Assembly (NCBI GenBank): GCA_039028695.1
Contig: JBCCHN010000037.1
Location: 1-42,354, forward strand
Origin: JANQKX01 sp039028695
GTDB lineage: Bacteria > Pseudomonadota > Alphaproteobacteria > Kiloniellales > Kiloniellaceae
Length of the DNA stretch: 42,354 nt
Reading direction: 5' to 3'
In this document: positions 40,609 to 42,354 of the stretch, piece after piece
Position numbering within the stretch: position 1 is the stretch's first letter
Layout of the letters: the number at the start of each line of letters is the position of its first letter
The notes under the pieces: generated by a model
What the model saw: only the letters and a program-made list of their open reading frames with translations
Told to the model about the DNA's origin: nothing
Databases searched by the model: none
Translations under genes and position numbers: made by a program

Positions 40609-42354
40609 CTACTCCGGCCCTTCGGTTTGGAAGAGTGCACCCAGATTGATGCTGCCGTGCCCAATCTGTGGGAAATCAGGATCGTCCGGATCGCCGGGGT
40701 TCAGGTTGGACGCGGTGTCGTCCGGCGGAAAAAGGATCAAGCTGTTTAAGGCAGTCAGGATGTTTTGCCTGTCCTGCTCTGGCAAGGCCTCAAAGGCTAA
40801 GGCAGTATCCTCCGCTTCGCCGCCATGGCGCAAAATGACCTCGGTTAGATTTATGCTCCGTCCGTCGTGCCCGTATGGCGACGTGCTGCCCACGCCCCAA
40901 AGGGGTTCGGTGATGAAGTGTGTCTGTAGGGAGCCGTCATAGTTGAGCTCATAAAAGTTTGGGCCTAAATCATGTCGCTTAAAGTCAGTAAAGATGTTTT
41001 CCACAACGAAGGCCTCACCGGTGGGAAGCAGCTGTGGCAGGCTTTCCCCGTCGTCCAGCGCGGTGAAACGGGTTTCAGCTGTGGCGAAAAGGCGATTGAA
41101 TATGCCGTTTTCCGGATCATAAACCGTTTCCACATCGGCAACGCGGCGGTCGCTGTCAATCGTCAGGTCGCGCACGTGACAAGAAGTGCAGCCGATGTCC
41201 TCCATGGTCTGGAAGCCGGCGTCGGTCGCGGCGGTTTGCTGACCCAGGCCCGGCTTGAAGTAATTCAAGAGATAAAATTCCATGAAATCGACCAGTGCAG
41301 GGTCGATCTCATTGACCACGAGATCCCCGTCCCCGTCCTCGTTCGCGCTTGAAAGGGGTGGTCCCTTTACCGGATCTGTGATGCCATCCAGGACCATACC
41401 CGCAGGTGTGGTGCAGATGCCGCCAGAGGCCGCGTCGAACAGGCAGGGATCGAAGCTCTGCAAGCCCATTTCGTCGTTAAAGGCACCGACCACAAATTCC
41501 CGGATAGACATGGTGCTGCCCTCAGCGAAGAAAGGTCGAACCCGTAGGTCCGGGTCAATGCCCTCGACCTGACTGGTGTCCAGGGTTCCGTCTGCGTTGG
41601 CCGTAATGGTTCCGAATGAAATTCCCTTGGCTTCGAGCGCAACGGAGATGGGACCGCCGCTTTCTGCTGCATCCCTTAGGCTTTGAGTGCGGATTTCTCT
41701 CAAGCGGGCGGTCATTTCATCTGCCAACTGTTCTTGCAGGCCTAGGCCGAAGAGATGGGGAGCATCTCGGCTGTCCGGCCGGGTTGCCACATCGCCTCCA
41801 AAGCCGGCGGAGCCTCGGGGCCGACCATGACAAGCCGCGCAAGAATCGGCCAGGCCGGCACCGATCGCAATGTTGGTTGAGATGTCGCCAATACCCTCCT
41901 GCGCGAACTGGTTTGGTCCAAGCGCCCGGATGATTTTGCGAGCCAGACGGCCACCCAGCCGTCCCCCATGGCGTCCACTGTGGCGGCGAAAGCGTTTCGA
42001 ATGATGCTTTGCCCTCCGCGAGCTGGCTTGATTGCTGGGATGCGTAATGCCGGCCCGCCGCAACAGTTTGGCCAGGCGATCGGCATTATCACCGACCAAA
42101 TCGCCGGAGCGAGGGCCCAGCCCCTGGGCATGGGTGAATTTTCTTTGAAAAAGTTGCCGGCCTCGCCGAATGGCGCGGGCGGGATCTCTTTTGATCAAGT
42201 AAATCGAGGAATCAGGCGTGAATTCATCACCCTGGCCGGCACCGACCTGTTCCTCTAAGGATAGGGCGATCCCCTCGTCGGCCGGATTGGGGGCTTGCGT
42301 TCGGTCGACCAGTTGGGCCTGCGCTTGGCTCGGAGAGAAAGCCAGCGGTGCCGC
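40609..42354 (-). CDS. Di-haem oxidoreductase (DHOR/DUF1111 type), N-terminus cut by window edge
   Basis: The frame stays open from the stop at 40609 to the right edge, so about 581 residues are seen. At the edge, AAPLAFSPSQAQA looks like the end of a Sec signal peptide, placing it in the periplasm. Two c-type haem sites: SCAACH and GCTSCH. Family blocks: PHLFGLGLQEQ, GPPLSSANEDGDGD, and PLWGVGSTSPYGHDGRSINLTEVILRHGGEA near the C-terminus. The family is called thiol oxidoreductase or di-haem oxidoreductase; some relatives act as peroxidases or electron carriers. Odd: between the usual GLGP and the first haem lies a His/Arg-rich insert (HHSKRFRRHSGRHGG) not expected in this family. Electron partner unknown. 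Confidence 0.85.
   Translation of the reverse strand, partial: AAPLAFSPSQAQAQLVDRTQAPNPADEGIALSLEEQVGAGQGDEFTPDSSIYLIKRDPARAIRRGRQLFQRKFTHAQGLGPRSGDLVGDNADRLAKLLRRAGITHPSNQASSRRAKHHSKRFRRHSGRHGGRLGGRLARKIIRALGPNQFAQEGIGDISTNIAIGAGLADSCAACHGRPRGSAGFGGDVATRPDSRDAPHLFGLGLQEQLADEMTARLREIRTQSLRDAAESGGPISVALEAKGISFGTITANADGTLDTSQVEGIDPDLRVRPFFAEGSTMSIREFVVGAFNDEMGLQSFDPCLFDAASGGICTTPAGMVLDGITDPVKGPPLSSANEDGDGDLVVNEIDPALVDFMEFYLLNYFKPGLGQQTAATDAGFQTMEDIGCTSCHVRDLTIDSDRRVADVETVYDPENGIFNRLFATAETRFTALDDGESLPQLLPTGEAFVVENIFTDFKRHDLGPNFYELNYDGSLQTHFITEPLWGVGSTSPYGHDGRSINLTEVILRHGGEAEDTALAFEALPEQDRQNILTALNSLILFPPDDTASNLNPGDPDDPDFPQIGHGSINLGALFQTEGPE

Overview
The window looks like a chromosomal segment of a marine-type alphaproteobacterium, probably of the Rhodospirillales group. 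This is inferred from the ribosomal/YidC block (rpmH-rnpA-yidD-yidC-engB-argB in that order), moderately high GC, a strong lean to methylated-amine and organosulfonate catabolism, and Tat-exported solute-binding proteins. Both ends are cut inside genes: a histidine kinase at the left and a di-haem oxidoreductase at the right. I saw no tRNA, rRNA, CRISPR array, insertion sequence or phage gene.

Layout. (1) 1-2.9 kb, minus strand: a truncated HAMP histidine kinase, a tiny exported peptide made of ten Asn-Pro-Cys repeats with its own terminator, and a MerA/lipoamide-dehydrogenase-like flavoprotein. (2) 3.1-7.7 kb, plus strand: the housekeeping run rpmH, rnpA, yidD, yidC, engB, argB, behind a near-consensus sigma-70 promoter. 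(3) 7.8-13.5 kb: a Rieske oxygenase, a BetI-like TetR regulator on the opposite strand, sulfoacetaldehyde acetyltransferase (xsc) and a class III aminotransferase. This set could feed a taurine-like or N-methylated taurine-like compound into acetyl phosphate plus sulfite. (4) 13.6-21.3 kb: a SAM methyltransferase, a CmcJ/NvfI-family oxidoreductase, a Tat-exported family 5 solute-binding protein and a large hybrid sensor kinase with two receiver domains.

(5) 21.3-26.0 kb, minus strand: a five-gene unit (MttB-family methyltransferase, GcvA-type LysR regulator, second Rieske oxygenase, VOC/glyoxalase protein, cupin) that looks like a demethylation pathway for a quaternary or tertiary amine. Divergent to it are an AGXT2-type aminotransferase and a sulfotransferase-like protein, whose start is preceded by a 17-bp tandem repeat forming a chain of overlapping mini-ORFs. 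(6) 28.4-34.3 kb: a zinc alcohol dehydrogenase and a second orphan Tat-exported family 5 binding protein on the minus strand. Divergent from them are a cysteine hydrolase and a GH63-like glycosidase. The divergent gap carries two copies of a perfect palindrome, TGTGATCACA.

(7) 34.6-39.0 kb: an exported cupredoxin-like protein, a TVP38/TMEM64 membrane protein, an EF-hand protein with a poly-Asp tail, and a divergent OmpR/histidine-kinase pair whose sensor loop also carries a poly-Asp run. Calcium or another divalent cation is the likely signal. (8) 39.2-42.4 kb: a PuuE-type allantoinase, an MmcQ/YjbR-family protein, a bidirectional terminator and the truncated di-haem oxidoreductase.

Catabolic assignments in blocks 3, 5 and 6 rest on family recognition plus gene neighbourhood. 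The exact substrates cannot be read from sequence alone.
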